Positions 1 to 5,285 of a stretch of DNA of 5,285 nt are shown piece by piece. The notes beneath the pieces are model-generated. The model made no database searches. It was given only the letters and a program-made list of their open reading frames with translations, and was not told where the DNA came from. Both the position numbers and the translations under genes were made by a program. This DNA is from an uncultured Helicobacteraceae bacterium (GTDB taxonomy: Bacteria; Campylobacterota; Campylobacteria; Campylobacterales; Sulfurimonadaceae): positions 1 through 5,285 of the forward strand of contig CAIUZU010000340.1 in the NCBI GenBank assembly GCA_903903705.1, in the 5' to 3' direction. Numbering within the stretch: position 1 is the stretch's first letter; each line of letters opens with the position of its first letter.

Positions 1-211
1 GTTCATAGTTTATAAGAGAGATGGCCATTTTTACTTTAGAGATGGTAATGTTCTTTTCTTTAAGTATCAGCTCCTCTTGAAGATTTTTAGAGCTGTTATT
101 GAAAATATCTTGAGTGTGTGAAATATTTATAAAAAAGATGGCAAAAACTATGGTTGGAATGAATATTATCGGAGTAAATGTTATGAAGCGGAGAAGATGT
201 TTTTCATTCAT
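1..211 (-). CDS. N-terminus of a membrane-anchored, probably Cache-type sensory protein (partial)
   Basis: An open frame begins at an ATG at 211-209 and runs 70 codons without a stop to the left edge, so only the N-terminus is present. It opens with MNEKHLLRF, followed by a hydrophobic helix at about residues 10-30 (ITFTPIIFIPTIVFAIFF), then a polar, presumably periplasmic helix rich in Q, E, K and N that ends ...KVKMAISLINYE. A short cytoplasmic tail, one membrane helix and then a long amphipathic helix is how many Campylobacterota Cache-domain receptors begin (chemoreceptors, histidine kinases, GGDEF/EAL proteins). The output domain lies outside the window, so the class of signalling protein cannot be stated. 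The Shine-Dalgarno is weak (GAGA, 7 nt before the ATG). A second ATG at 207-205 is in another frame and quickly meets a stop. The coding frame is well supported; the functional call is inference. Confidence 0.6.
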   Translation of the reverse strand, partial: MNEKHLLRFITFTPIIFIPTIVFAIFFINISHTQDIFNNSSKNLQEELILKEKNITISKVKMAISLINYE

Positions 212-283
212 TAGATTATCTCTATTTTTTTGATTGTATTCTAATAAAGTATAAAACGGAGGTATATTTTTGGTGTTATTGCA

Positions 284-333
284 AGAGTTTCAATAAAAAG
301 TAACTATTGTTTACACTTTTTTATTAAAACTCT
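284..333. repeat. Long AT-rich imperfect inverted repeat (hairpin) between genes
   Basis: The left arm AGAGTTTCAATAAAAAGT (284-301) is nearly the reverse complement of the right arm at 315-333. The only irregularities are one C-A mismatch (291/326), which becomes a G-U wobble in a leftward transcript, and one bulged T at 317. This gives about 18 paired positions around a 13-nt loop (302-314). It lies in the 139-nt gap between the lipoprotein gene (stop at 351-353) and the sensory gene (start at 211), both transcribed leftward. It could help end lipoprotein transcription or protect its 3' end. It has no GC-rich base and no free U-tract after the stem, so it is not a classic intrinsic terminator. 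The symmetry is seen directly; any role is inference. Confidence 0.6.
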
Positions 334-341
334 AATAATAG

Positions 342-363
342 GGCTACTCCTTAAAAAGTAGCC
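342..363 (-). terminator. Hairpin overlapping the lipoprotein stop codon, possible terminator
   Basis: GGCTACT (342-348) and AGTAGCC (357-363) are perfect 7-bp complementary arms with an 8-nt loop. The TAA stop (353-351) lies in the loop. Read leftward, the sequence after the stem is CTATTATTAG, which is AT-rich but not a run of T, so termination here would be inefficient or would need the second hairpin at 284-333. The stem is clear; its function as a terminator is uncertain. Confidence 0.4.
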
Positions 364-1325
364 GGTGCGACATAGTTGCCGTTGACAAAACGGCAGCCAT
401 GAGTTTTTGGAAATATTTTATTTGTATCTATCCAATGCTCATTTCCTACATTTTTTACCGGAAAATAGACTTTAATAGATGAATTTTTTATATCAAGAAC
501 CGGACCGCAGTTTGTTTCAGCGCCTTTTTTTAGAGTTTTTCTAAAGCTTGTAATGTTGTTTTGGAAGTTTCTTATAGCTTTTTCTTCGATGTTTGCTAAA
601 GCTTCATTCTCACGTTCGAGCTGTTTTTCACTCTTTATTACTTTTTGTTCATACACTTTTGCAGTTTTTTGCTCTTCTTCTCTTCTTCTTTGCTCCTGCA
701 TTTTCAAACTCTCTCGGTTTCTCTCAGCAATAGGAATAAGTGTAGAAGCATATTTATAAGAGGAGTATTTTTCTATAAAAGCATCAAACTCATCGGCTGT
801 TTTAGCACTTAAGAAGAGACGATCGCACTCTTCATGTTCAAGAGCAAATTTTTTGTTCTCAACCGCATAAAATAGATTTGTCTGCTTGATGACCTCTTTT
901 ATAAGATCTTCATCAACATATCTTTGTGCTTTAGAGCTATTTAGAAGTTCAGAGATATTTTTTGCACCGAGTGAGCCTGTTAGGCGACTGCTGCATGCGG
1001 TGTACTCTTTAGCACCTTTTTTACCGTTACACTCGTAAATATTTGATTTATTGATATCAAAATTGGGTTCTACATGAGTGTAAGATTCGTTGATTTTAAG
1101 AATTTCTTGATTTGTTTTTTGTCGTATTTGTATCGGAGTATCTTGAATGTCAACTACTTTCCAAATATTGTTATTTTTTTCAACTAAAGCATAGTAGTAG
1201 CCGCTTTGACTGACATAACTGCTTTTTTGAGTAGACTTGTTGCTAAGCGCATCCTTATTTGAAGCACTGCATCCAAAAAAGAGGAGAGATACAAGAATAG
1301 TAAAAAAGGTATATTTATAAAACAC
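351..1325 (-). CDS. Predicted lipoprotein with coiled coil and SH3-like C-terminal region, function unknown
   Basis: This is a 324-residue protein I cannot assign to a named family. Residues 1-19 form a lipoprotein-type signal: a short basic start, hydrophobic core FTILVSLLFF, then Gly18-Cys19. The lipobox is slightly atypical (Phe at -3), but Cys19 followed by a Ser/Asn/Lys-rich linker fits lipidation and export. Residues about 40-115 form a compact region with Cys99 and Cys111, a possible disulfide pair. Residues about 165-205 (AKTADEFDAFIEKYSSYKYA) resemble the helical repeat often written EAFIKKYPDSKYA in TPR-like proteins. Residues about 200-258 are a highly charged coiled coil. Residues about 262-320 contain GAETNCG, a beta-rich stretch, EHWI, a conserved-looking FP and GCRFVNGNYV, suggesting an SH3-like barrel with Cys273 and Cys311. 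The start is GTG at 1325-1323, chosen for its ribosome site and because the signal peptide begins there. It lies downstream of the dnaK terminator and is probably a separate transcript. It could be an envelope or peptidoglycan-associated protein, but that is a guess. Confidence 0.85.
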   Translation of the reverse strand: MFYKYTFFTILVSLLFFGCSASNKDALSNKSTQKSSYVSQSGYYYALVEKNNNIWKVVDIQDTPIQIRQKTNQEILKINESYTHVEPNFDINKSNIYECNGKKGAKEYTACSSRLTGSLGAKNISELLNSSKAQRYVDEDLIKEVIKQTNLFYAVENKKFALEHEECDRLFLSAKTADEFDAFIEKYSSYKYASTLIPIAERNRESLKMQEQRRREEEQKTAKVYEQKVIKSEKQLERENEALANIEEKAIRNFQNNITSFRKTLKKGAETNCGPVLDIKNSSIKVYFPVKNVGNEHWIDTNKIFPKTHGCRFVNGNYVAPATF

Positions 1326-1330
1326 GGAGT

Positions 1331-1335
1331 TCCTT
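1331..1335 (-). promoter_or_regulatory. Ribosome binding site that fixes the GTG start of the lipoprotein gene
   Basis: On the minus strand AAGGA (1335-1331) lies 5 nt before the GTG at 1325-1323. No ATG in frame is found near the beginning of the hydrophobic signal. The GTG and this site together give a complete signal peptide, which is why the non-ATG start is preferred. Confidence 0.6.
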
Positions 1336-1354
1336 TTAAGGTTTAAAATAGGGG

Positions 1355-1371
1355 ATTTTACATTGTAAAAT
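1355..1371. repeat. 17-bp perfect palindrome upstream of the lipoprotein gene, possible operator
   Basis: The arms ATTTTACA (1355-1362) and TGTAAAAT (1364-1371) are exact reverse complements around a single central T. The site is 29 nt upstream of the lipoprotein GTG, where a promoter would be expected. The minus-strand TAAAAT or TACAAT inside it could serve as a -10 box, though no good -35 accompanies either. The spacing and symmetry would suit a dimeric repressor. In such AT-rich DNA, arms of this length can also arise by chance. Confidence 0.35.
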
Positions 1372-1413
1372 ATTAAAAAGTAGTTAATAATTTATTTTAG
1401 AAGAGTTTGAATG

Positions 1414-1438
1414 AAAACTCCCGCCATTAATGCGGGAG
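1414..1438 (-). terminator. Rho-independent terminator of the grpE-dnaK operon
   Basis: Read leftward from the dnaK stop (1449-1447), CTCCCGC (1438-1432) and GCGGGAG (1424-1418) make a perfect 7-bp GC-rich stem with a 7-nt loop. TTTT (1417-1414) and then CATTC follow. It begins 8 nt after the stop codon. The T-run is short, but the position and GC-rich stem in otherwise AT-rich DNA make this the clear end of the chaperone transcript. Confidence 0.8.
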
Positions 1439-1446
1439 AAGATTTT

Positions 1447-3327
1447 TTACTCTATTTCAGCATCGATGACATCGTCATCTTTTTTCTTCTTTGACTCATC
1501 AGCTTGTGCTGCACCATCATCTTTTTTGTACATTTGCTCAGCCATTTTGTGGCTTGCTTCAGTTAAAGTTTTTACTTTTGCTTCGATTTGCTCTTTTGTT
1601 GAGTCTGTATCTTTTAGCGTATCTTTAAGTTCAGTTATAGCAGACTCGATTTTTACTTTTTCCTCAGCACTGATTTTATCTCCGATTTCACCTAAAGACT
1701 TCTCAGTTTGTGCAATCAGCGCATCAGCTTGATTTTTAAGATCTACCAACTCTCTTCTTTTTGAGTCTTCAGCTTTGTGAAGTTCCGCATCTTTGACCAT
1801 TTTGTTAATCTCTTCTTCACTTAGTCCAGAGCTTCCGCTAATCGTAATCGATTGAGATTTGCCTGTACCTTTGTCTGTTGAGCTAACAGTTAAGATTCCG
1901 TTTGCATCGATGTCAAATGTAACTTCGATTTGAGGTACGCCTCTTGGAGCCGCTGCAATGTTGCCGAGTTCAAACAGACCTAAAGATTTGTTATCTCTTG
2001 CAAATTCTCTCTCGCCTTGAACAACTGAGATGCTAACAGCCGGTTGGTTGTCTTCAGCAGTTGAGAAGATTTGAGATTTTTTAACAGGAATTGTAGTTCC
2101 TTTTTCGATTATTTTAGTAGCAACGCCGCCTAGAGTCTCGATTCCAAGGGAAAGCGGAGTAACATCAAGAAGAAGAACATCTTTAACATCTCCTCTTAAA
2201 ACTCCACCTTGAATCGCTGCACCCGCTGCAACTACTTCGTCAGGGTTTACGCTTTTGTTTAGAGTTTTACCGCCAAAGTAGTCTGAAACCATCTTTTGAG
2301 CAAGAGGAACACGGATCGAACCGCCGACCATGATAATCTCTTTGATAGCATTGTTATCTAAACCAGACTCTTTCATAGCCGTTTTGATATGTGAAATAGT
2401 CTCTTCAACTAGTGTCTCAATCATGCTCTCAAACTTCGCACGAGTAAGTTTGATAACTAAGTGTTGAGGACCTGCTTGCGTCATAGTGATAAACGGTAAG
2501 TTGATCTCAGTTTCAGTTGAGCTTGAAAGCTCTTTTTTAGCATTTTCAGCTGCATCTTTTAAACGTTGTAGAGCCATTTTGTCATTTTTAAGATCTACAC
2601 CATGTGTATTTTTGAATTCGCTATTTAGATAGTCAACGATTTTATTGTCAAAGTCATCTCCACCTAAAAATGCGTTTCCATCAGTAGATAAAACCTCAAA
2701 AGTTCCATCACTAATCTCTAAAACAGTAACGTCAAATGTCCCGCCTCCCAAGTCGTAAACAAGAACATTTTCATCCGCTTTGCTCTCTAAACCATAAGCC
2801 AGTGCAGAAGCCGTAGGCTCGTTTATGATACGAAGAACATTAAGACCTGCAATCGTTCCTGCATCTTTTGTAGCCTTTCTTTGTGCATCGTTAAAGTATG
2901 CCGGAACTGTGATAACAGCGTCAGTTACAGTTGAGCCGAGGTAAGCCTCTGCATCCTCTTTTAGTTTTGATAAAATCTTAGCAGATATCTCTTGTGGAGT
3001 GTAGATTTTGCCGTCTACATCAACTGCAGCCATGCCGTCTTTGTTTACGATATTGTAAGTTACCTTATCGTGAGCCGCTTTTGCGTTCTCTTCGTTCATC
3101 ATAAGACCCATGATTCTCTTGATTGAAGAGATTGTCTTGTGCGGGTTTGTGATTGCTTGACGTTTTGCAGGGTCGCCTACTAAAACTTCGCCTTTATCCG
3201 TAAATGCGACTATTGAAGGAGTCGTATTTTTACCCTCTTTATTTGGGATGATTTTTGCTTCACCACCCTCATAAACAGCAACACATGAATTTGTTGTTCC
3301 TAAATCTATACCTATTACTTTTGACAT
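1447..3327 (-). CDS. dnaK: Molecular chaperone DnaK (Hsp70)
   Basis: This is a complete 626-residue cytoplasmic Hsp70. It binds exposed hydrophobic segments of client proteins in an ATP-driven cycle, with a DnaJ partner stimulating hydrolysis and GrpE exchanging nucleotide. The nucleotide-binding domain spans about residues 1-382. It shows IDLGTTNS (7-14), a catalytic-type Lys70, VPAYFND (141-147), NEPTASA (169-175) and the phosphate motif [10 protein letters not shown] (192-201). The extra segment after about residue 75 is typical of Gram-negative DnaK. The linker is DVLLLD (383-388). The beta substrate-binding domain covers about 391-503 and the helical lid about 504-605. An acidic tail ends [10 protein letters not shown]. 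The third Hsp70 signature reads VGGSIRVP, with Ile338 where Thr or Ser is usual. The ATG at 3327 has AAGGAA 7 nt upstream. The gene follows grpE by 51 nt and is followed by a terminator; no dnaJ lies in the window. Confidence 0.99.
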   Translation of the reverse strand: MSKVIGIDLGTTNSCVAVYEGGEAKIIPNKEGKNTTPSIVAFTDKGEVLVGDPAKRQAITNPHKTISSIKRIMGLMMNEENAKAAHDKVTYNIVNKDGMAAVDVDGKIYTPQEISAKILSKLKEDAEAYLGSTVTDAVITVPAYFNDAQRKATKDAGTIAGLNVLRIINEPTASALAYGLESKADENVLVYDLGGGTFDVTVLEISDGTFEVLSTDGNAFLGGDDFDNKIVDYLNSEFKNTHGVDLKNDKMALQRLKDAAENAKKELSSSTETEINLPFITMTQAGPQHLVIKLTRAKFESMIETLVEETISHIKTAMKESGLDNNAIKEIIMVGGSIRVPLAQKMVSDYFGGKTLNKSVNPDEVVAAGAAIQGGVLRGDVKDVLLLDVTPLSLGIETLGGVATKIIEKGTTIPVKKSQIFSTAEDNQPAVSISVVQGEREFARDNKSLGLFELGNIAAAPRGVPQIEVTFDIDANGILTVSSTDKGTGKSQSITISGSSGLSEEEINKMVKDAELHKAEDSKRRELVDLKNQADALIAQTEKSLGEIGDKISAEEKVKIESAITELKDTLKDTDSTKEQIEAKVKTLTEASHKMAEQMYKKDDGAAQADESKKKKDDDVIDAEIE

Positions 3328-3378
3328 CTTCTAATTCCTTAATTTGATTTTTTACTTTATAAAACTTATGAACGAGTG

Positions 3379-3924
3379 TTAATTCGCCACTACTACCATC
3401 GCTTCTCTGAGCGGTCTCTCTTTATATTTATAGCCTGTTTGAAAAGTTTGGACTATTTGTCCGCTCTCTACCGTGTCACTCTCAACGCTTTGGATTGCGT
3501 TGTGGATGTTTGGGTCAAAAGGTTCATCATGTGACACCATTTTAACTCCATGTTTTTCTAAAGAGGTGATTAGTTGCTTTTGAGTAAGCTCAATTCCCTC
3601 TTTAAGTTTTGTAAAAAGCTCTTCACTGTTTGCATCGGAGTTTGCGGAGTTAAGCGCACCTTGAAGCGAATCAAGCACGGGAATCATATCTTTTGCAAAT
3701 TTTTCATTCGCATATTCGACCGCCGTATATTTCTCTTTCTCTAATCTTTTTTTGATATTCTCAAAATCAGCATGAACTCTGGCATATTTGTCTTTTAGTT
3801 CCGCCATCTCTGTTTGTAAAAGATCAAACTCGTTTTCAACGGCTACCGCTTCTGCAGCTGCTTCATCAAGTTCTACTTTTTCAAGATTTTCGTTTTGAAT
3901 CTCTTCTTTATTTTCTTTGGGCAT
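3379..3924 (-). CDS. grpE: Nucleotide exchange factor GrpE
   Basis: This is a complete 181-residue cytoplasmic co-chaperone that acts as a dimer to release ADP from DnaK and so resets the chaperone cycle. An acidic, Glu/Ala-rich N-terminus (1-33) precedes a long helix predicted to form the dimeric coiled coil (about 34-125, with DLLQTEMAELKDKYARVHADFENIKKR). The C-terminal beta wing carries the family signature: FDPNIHNAI at 136-144, then GYKYKERPLREAMVVVA at 164-180. The length is normal for the family. The ATG at 3924-3922 has AAGGAG at 3943-3938, a long 13-nt spacing that may lower initiation. It is the first gene of the operon and dnaK follows 51 nt later. hrcA, which often precedes grpE in this phylum, is absent here: the region upstream is a 184-nt intergenic gap and then a divergent gene. 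Confidence 0.98.
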   Translation of the reverse strand: MPKENKEEIQNENLEKVELDEAAAEAVAVENEFDLLQTEMAELKDKYARVHADFENIKKRLEKEKYTAVEYANEKFAKDMIPVLDSLQGALNSANSDANSEELFTKLKEGIELTQKQLITSLEKHGVKMVSHDEPFDPNIHNAIQSVESDTVESGQIVQTFQTGYKYKERPLREAMVVVAN

Positions 3925-3961
3925 AGTTGTTAAATCACTCCTTTTTTAAAAAGATGGCACA

Positions 3962-3990
3962 ATTATACATATTGAGTGTAACAATGTCAA
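3962..3990 (-). promoter_or_regulatory. Consensus sigma-70 promoter of grpE-dnaK
   Basis: On the minus strand TTGACA (3990-3985) is followed after exactly 17 nt by TATAAT (3967-3962), a perfect match to the housekeeping consensus at both boxes and at the spacing. Transcription should start near 3955, giving a leader of about 30 nt before the grpE ATG that includes its ribosome site. So strong a promoter on a heat-shock operon implies that a repressor normally holds it down, rather than control by an alternative sigma factor. Confidence 0.9.
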
Positions 3991-3991
3991 G
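3971..3991. promoter_or_regulatory. HAIR-like inverted repeat, candidate HspR operator
   Basis: Read on the minus strand, CTTGACA (3991-3985), 7 nt, then ACTCAAT (3977-3971) matches the known HspR site CTTGAGT-N7-ACTCAAG at 11 of 14 positions with the exact spacing. It covers the -35 box and most of the spacer of the grpE promoter, where a bound repressor would block RNA polymerase. HspR is known to repress dnaK operons in Helicobacter and Campylobacter. Part of the match (TTGACA) would be present anyway because of the -35 box, so the independent support comes mainly from the ACTCAA half. Confidence 0.45.
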
Positions 3992-4080
3992 TAAAAGTTA
4001 AACATATTTTATCAATAAAGTTTAGTCTACACGTATCAACTATATGGTTTCCAAAAAAAATCATTTATATTGTATCATTA

Positions 4081-4086
4081 TATAGT
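4081..4086 (+). promoter_or_regulatory. Possible -10 box of the AsmA-like gene
   Basis: TATAGT at 4081-4086 lies 22 nt before the ATG at 4109 and would place the transcript start near 4092. No convincing -35 is seen 16-18 nt upstream, but an A-run occurs there (4053-4060), and promoters of this phylum often lack a clear -35. The rest of the 3991-4080 gap shows no strong symmetry. Confidence 0.3.
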
Positions 4087-4108
4087 ATGTTTAAAGAGGA
4101 GAGGCAAA

Positions 4109-5285
4109 ATGAAATATTTGGCATGGTTTGGCATAGTTTTTACAACACTGCTGACAATTGTATATGTGGCTGTTTTTACACCCATCGGTAACGGTTTTAT
4201 AAAACCTTTTGTTGAGAGCAAAATAGAAGAAAAGACTCAGATGGAGAGTAGATTTTCTACATTTTTGTTTAATACGACTGATTTTGAGATGGTCTTAATG
4301 CTAAATCAAAACAACTCCATAAAAGTAAAAGGGAAGTATTCACTCTTTTCTCGTTCATTAAATTTTTCTTATGAAGTCGGCTTTCAAAATTTACAGAGTT
4401 TGAGTAAGCTTGTCGGCACACCTCTTAATGGAACCTTTTTTACAAATGGAACCGTAAAAGGTGATTTGGCATTTATGAATATAGACGGCATGACTGATAT
4501 CGGAAATAGTAAATCTGCCTATCATGCAACTCTCGCAGATCTCACTCCGGCTTCATTTACTATGAAAATGAAAGATGCAAAACTGGCATCGCTGTTACAC
4601 CTATTTTCAAAAAATCCATACGCAACTGCAGATGTAGATCTTGAGGTAAATTTTAAAAATCTTATATCGCATGAGATGGATGGCGAGATAACGCTAAAGA
4701 GTAAAAACGGAAAAATAGATCCTAGATATATGAAGAGTGATTTTAATGTAACTATTCCTACGACCACTTTTTCTATGGATCTTAACGCAAAACTCAAAAG
4801 GGATGATGTTGATTATAGGTATGATTTTCTTTCAAACCTGTTTAAAATAAGCACTTCGGGTAAAGTAGTGCCGCAACCTCTTAAAGCAGATATAGCATAC
4901 TCTCTAAATATCCAAGATCTGGAGGTTTTAAAACCTATCACGGGTGCAGATATCAGAGGTGCATTGAAACTTGAGGGAGAGGCAAAAGGAGACAAAGAGC
5001 GTCTTGTGCTAAAGGGTAAAAGCGATATTGCCTCATCGGATACTACGTTTGAGATTCTCTTAAAAGATTTTGAGCCTGCTTCCATAATAGCAAAAGTTGA
5101 AAATTTAGAGATTGAAAAATTACTTTATATGTTCAAATATCCTGAGTTGCTTGTTGCTGTGCTAGATGCTAAAGTTGATTATAATCCGGTTCAAAGAAAT
5201 GGTGTTTTTGAGGGAAAAGTCTCAAAAGCAAAATTTGAAAAAAATCAAACTATTGATGCTATCAAAGAGTTTGCAAAGTTTGACA
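4109..5285 (+). CDS. AsmA/TamB-like inner-membrane-anchored envelope protein (partial, N-terminal 392 residues)
   Basis: An open frame from the ATG at 4109 runs 392 codons to the right edge without a stop. AGGAG at 4097-4101, 7 nt upstream, supports the start. Residues 1-24 form a membrane anchor (KYLAWFGIVFTTLLTIVYVAVF), followed directly by TPIGNGFIKPFVESKIEE. A helix followed by TP-x-GN-x-x-I-x-P-x-x-E is a typical beginning of AsmA-type proteins, whose long periplasmic beta-strand grooves are thought to carry lipids between membranes. The rest is alternating beta-strand sequence with regular G/D turns. It contains two copies of a module with a 176-residue period (about 92-203 and 268-378). 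It is divergent from grpE, with 184 nt between start codons. The frame is certain. The family call rests on the N-terminal pattern and architecture, not on a search, and a different repeat-rich periplasmic family cannot be excluded. Confidence 0.75.
   Translation, partial: MKYLAWFGIVFTTLLTIVYVAVFTPIGNGFIKPFVESKIEEKTQMESRFSTFLFNTTDFEMVLMLNQNNSIKVKGKYSLFSRSLNFSYEVGFQNLQSLSKLVGTPLNGTFFTNGTVKGDLAFMNIDGMTDIGNSKSAYHATLADLTPASFTMKMKDAKLASLLHLFSKNPYATADVDLEVNFKNLISHEMDGEITLKSKNGKIDPRYMKSDFNVTIPTTTFSMDLNAKLKRDDVDYRYDFLSNLFKISTSGKVVPQPLKADIAYSLNIQDLEVLKPITGADIRGALKLEGEAKGDKERLVLKGKSDIASSDTTFEILLKDFEPASIIAKVENLEIEKLLYMFKYPELLVAVLDAKVDYNPVQRNGVFEGKVSKAKFEKNQTIDAIKEFAKFD
4388..5134 (+). other. Internal protein repeat, two copies with a 176-residue period
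   Basis: Within the AsmA-like protein, residues 94-166 (encoded at 4388-4606) align without gaps to residues 270-342 (4916-5134). I count 21 identical positions out of 73. Shared landmarks are LxxL, Gly103/279, KGD (117-119/293-295), G-x-x-DI (127-131/303-307), PAS (147-149/323-325) and LL-x-x-F (162-166/338-342). Weaker similarity continues to about 182/358 with a compensating one-residue shift. The DNA of the copies has diverged, so the duplication is old. Confidence 0.65.

Noticed and set aside
553..759. Plus-strand open frame of 68 codons
   Set aside because: It lies antisense within the lipoprotein gene, over the coiled-coil region whose Glu/Lys codons read as Ser/Phe/Leu on the other strand. 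It has no ribosome site or family resemblance.
1430..1732. Plus-strand open frame of 100 codons rich in Ser and Phe
   Set aside because: It is the complement of the Lys/Glu/Asp-rich lid and tail of dnaK, which naturally lacks stops. Its start falls in the dnaK terminator.
3374..3382. GAGTGTTAA between grpE and dnaK, one mismatch from a CIRCE half-site
   Set aside because: No partner TTAGCACTC lies 9 nt away on either side, and the sequence overlaps the grpE stop codon. A lone half-site is not an operator.
3932..3982. CIRCE-like half-sites TTACACTC (minus strand, 3982-3975) and GAGTGATTT (3940-3932)
   Set aside because: The halves are imperfect and 34 nt apart instead of 9, so they cannot form a normal HrcA site.
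4033..4083. Imperfect direct repeat GTATCAACTATAT / GTATCATTATAT in the divergent gap
   Set aside because: It is short, AT-rich and has an indel; repeats of this quality are expected by chance in this composition.
4522..4797. Minus-strand open frame of 91 codons
   Set aside because: It is antisense to the well-supported AsmA-like gene, with no sensible product or ribosome site.
4813..5085. Minus-strand open frame of 90 codons
   Set aside because: It is antisense to the same AsmA-like gene; its composition is typical of a shadow frame.

Overview
The window is AT-rich chromosomal DNA. Its DnaK and GrpE, together with overall base and codon use, suggest a Campylobacterota (epsilonproteobacterial) organism, most likely a Sulfurimonas-like one. 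That placement is from memory of related proteins, not from a database search. It looks like ordinary core-genome territory. I see no mobile element, CRISPR array, tRNA, rRNA or defence system.

Layout, left to right. Positions 1-211 (minus) hold the first 70 codons of a membrane protein that runs off the left edge; its start resembles a Cache-type sensory protein. Positions 212-350 are non-coding and contain a long AT-rich imperfect inverted repeat. Next to it, a second hairpin overlaps the stop codon of the following gene. Positions 351-1325 (minus) encode a 324-residue predicted lipoprotein of unknown function, with a charged coiled coil and a possible SH3-like C-terminal domain. Positions 1326-1446 hold its GTG-start ribosome site, a 17-bp palindrome and the dnaK terminator. 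Positions 1447-3327 (minus) are dnaK and 3379-3924 (minus) are grpE. The two form a chaperone operon transcribed leftward from a textbook sigma-70 promoter at 3962-3990. A HAIR-like (HspR-type) operator candidate lies over that promoter. From 4109 to the right edge (plus) is the first 392 codons of a divergent AsmA/TamB-like envelope protein built from repeats of about 176 residues.

How the genes relate. DnaK is the Hsp70 ATPase and GrpE its nucleotide-exchange factor, so their co-transcription is expected. The common Campylobacterota order hrcA-grpE-dnaK is not seen: hrcA is not directly upstream and no CIRCE operator is visible. A repressor of the HspR type is therefore the more attractive hypothesis for heat control. 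The lipoprotein and the AsmA-like protein both belong to the cell envelope, but nothing in the sequence ties them functionally to the chaperones. The points most worth following up are the promoter/operator of grpE-dnaK, the internal repeat of the AsmA-like protein, the tandem hairpins at 284-363, and the uncharacterised lipoprotein.
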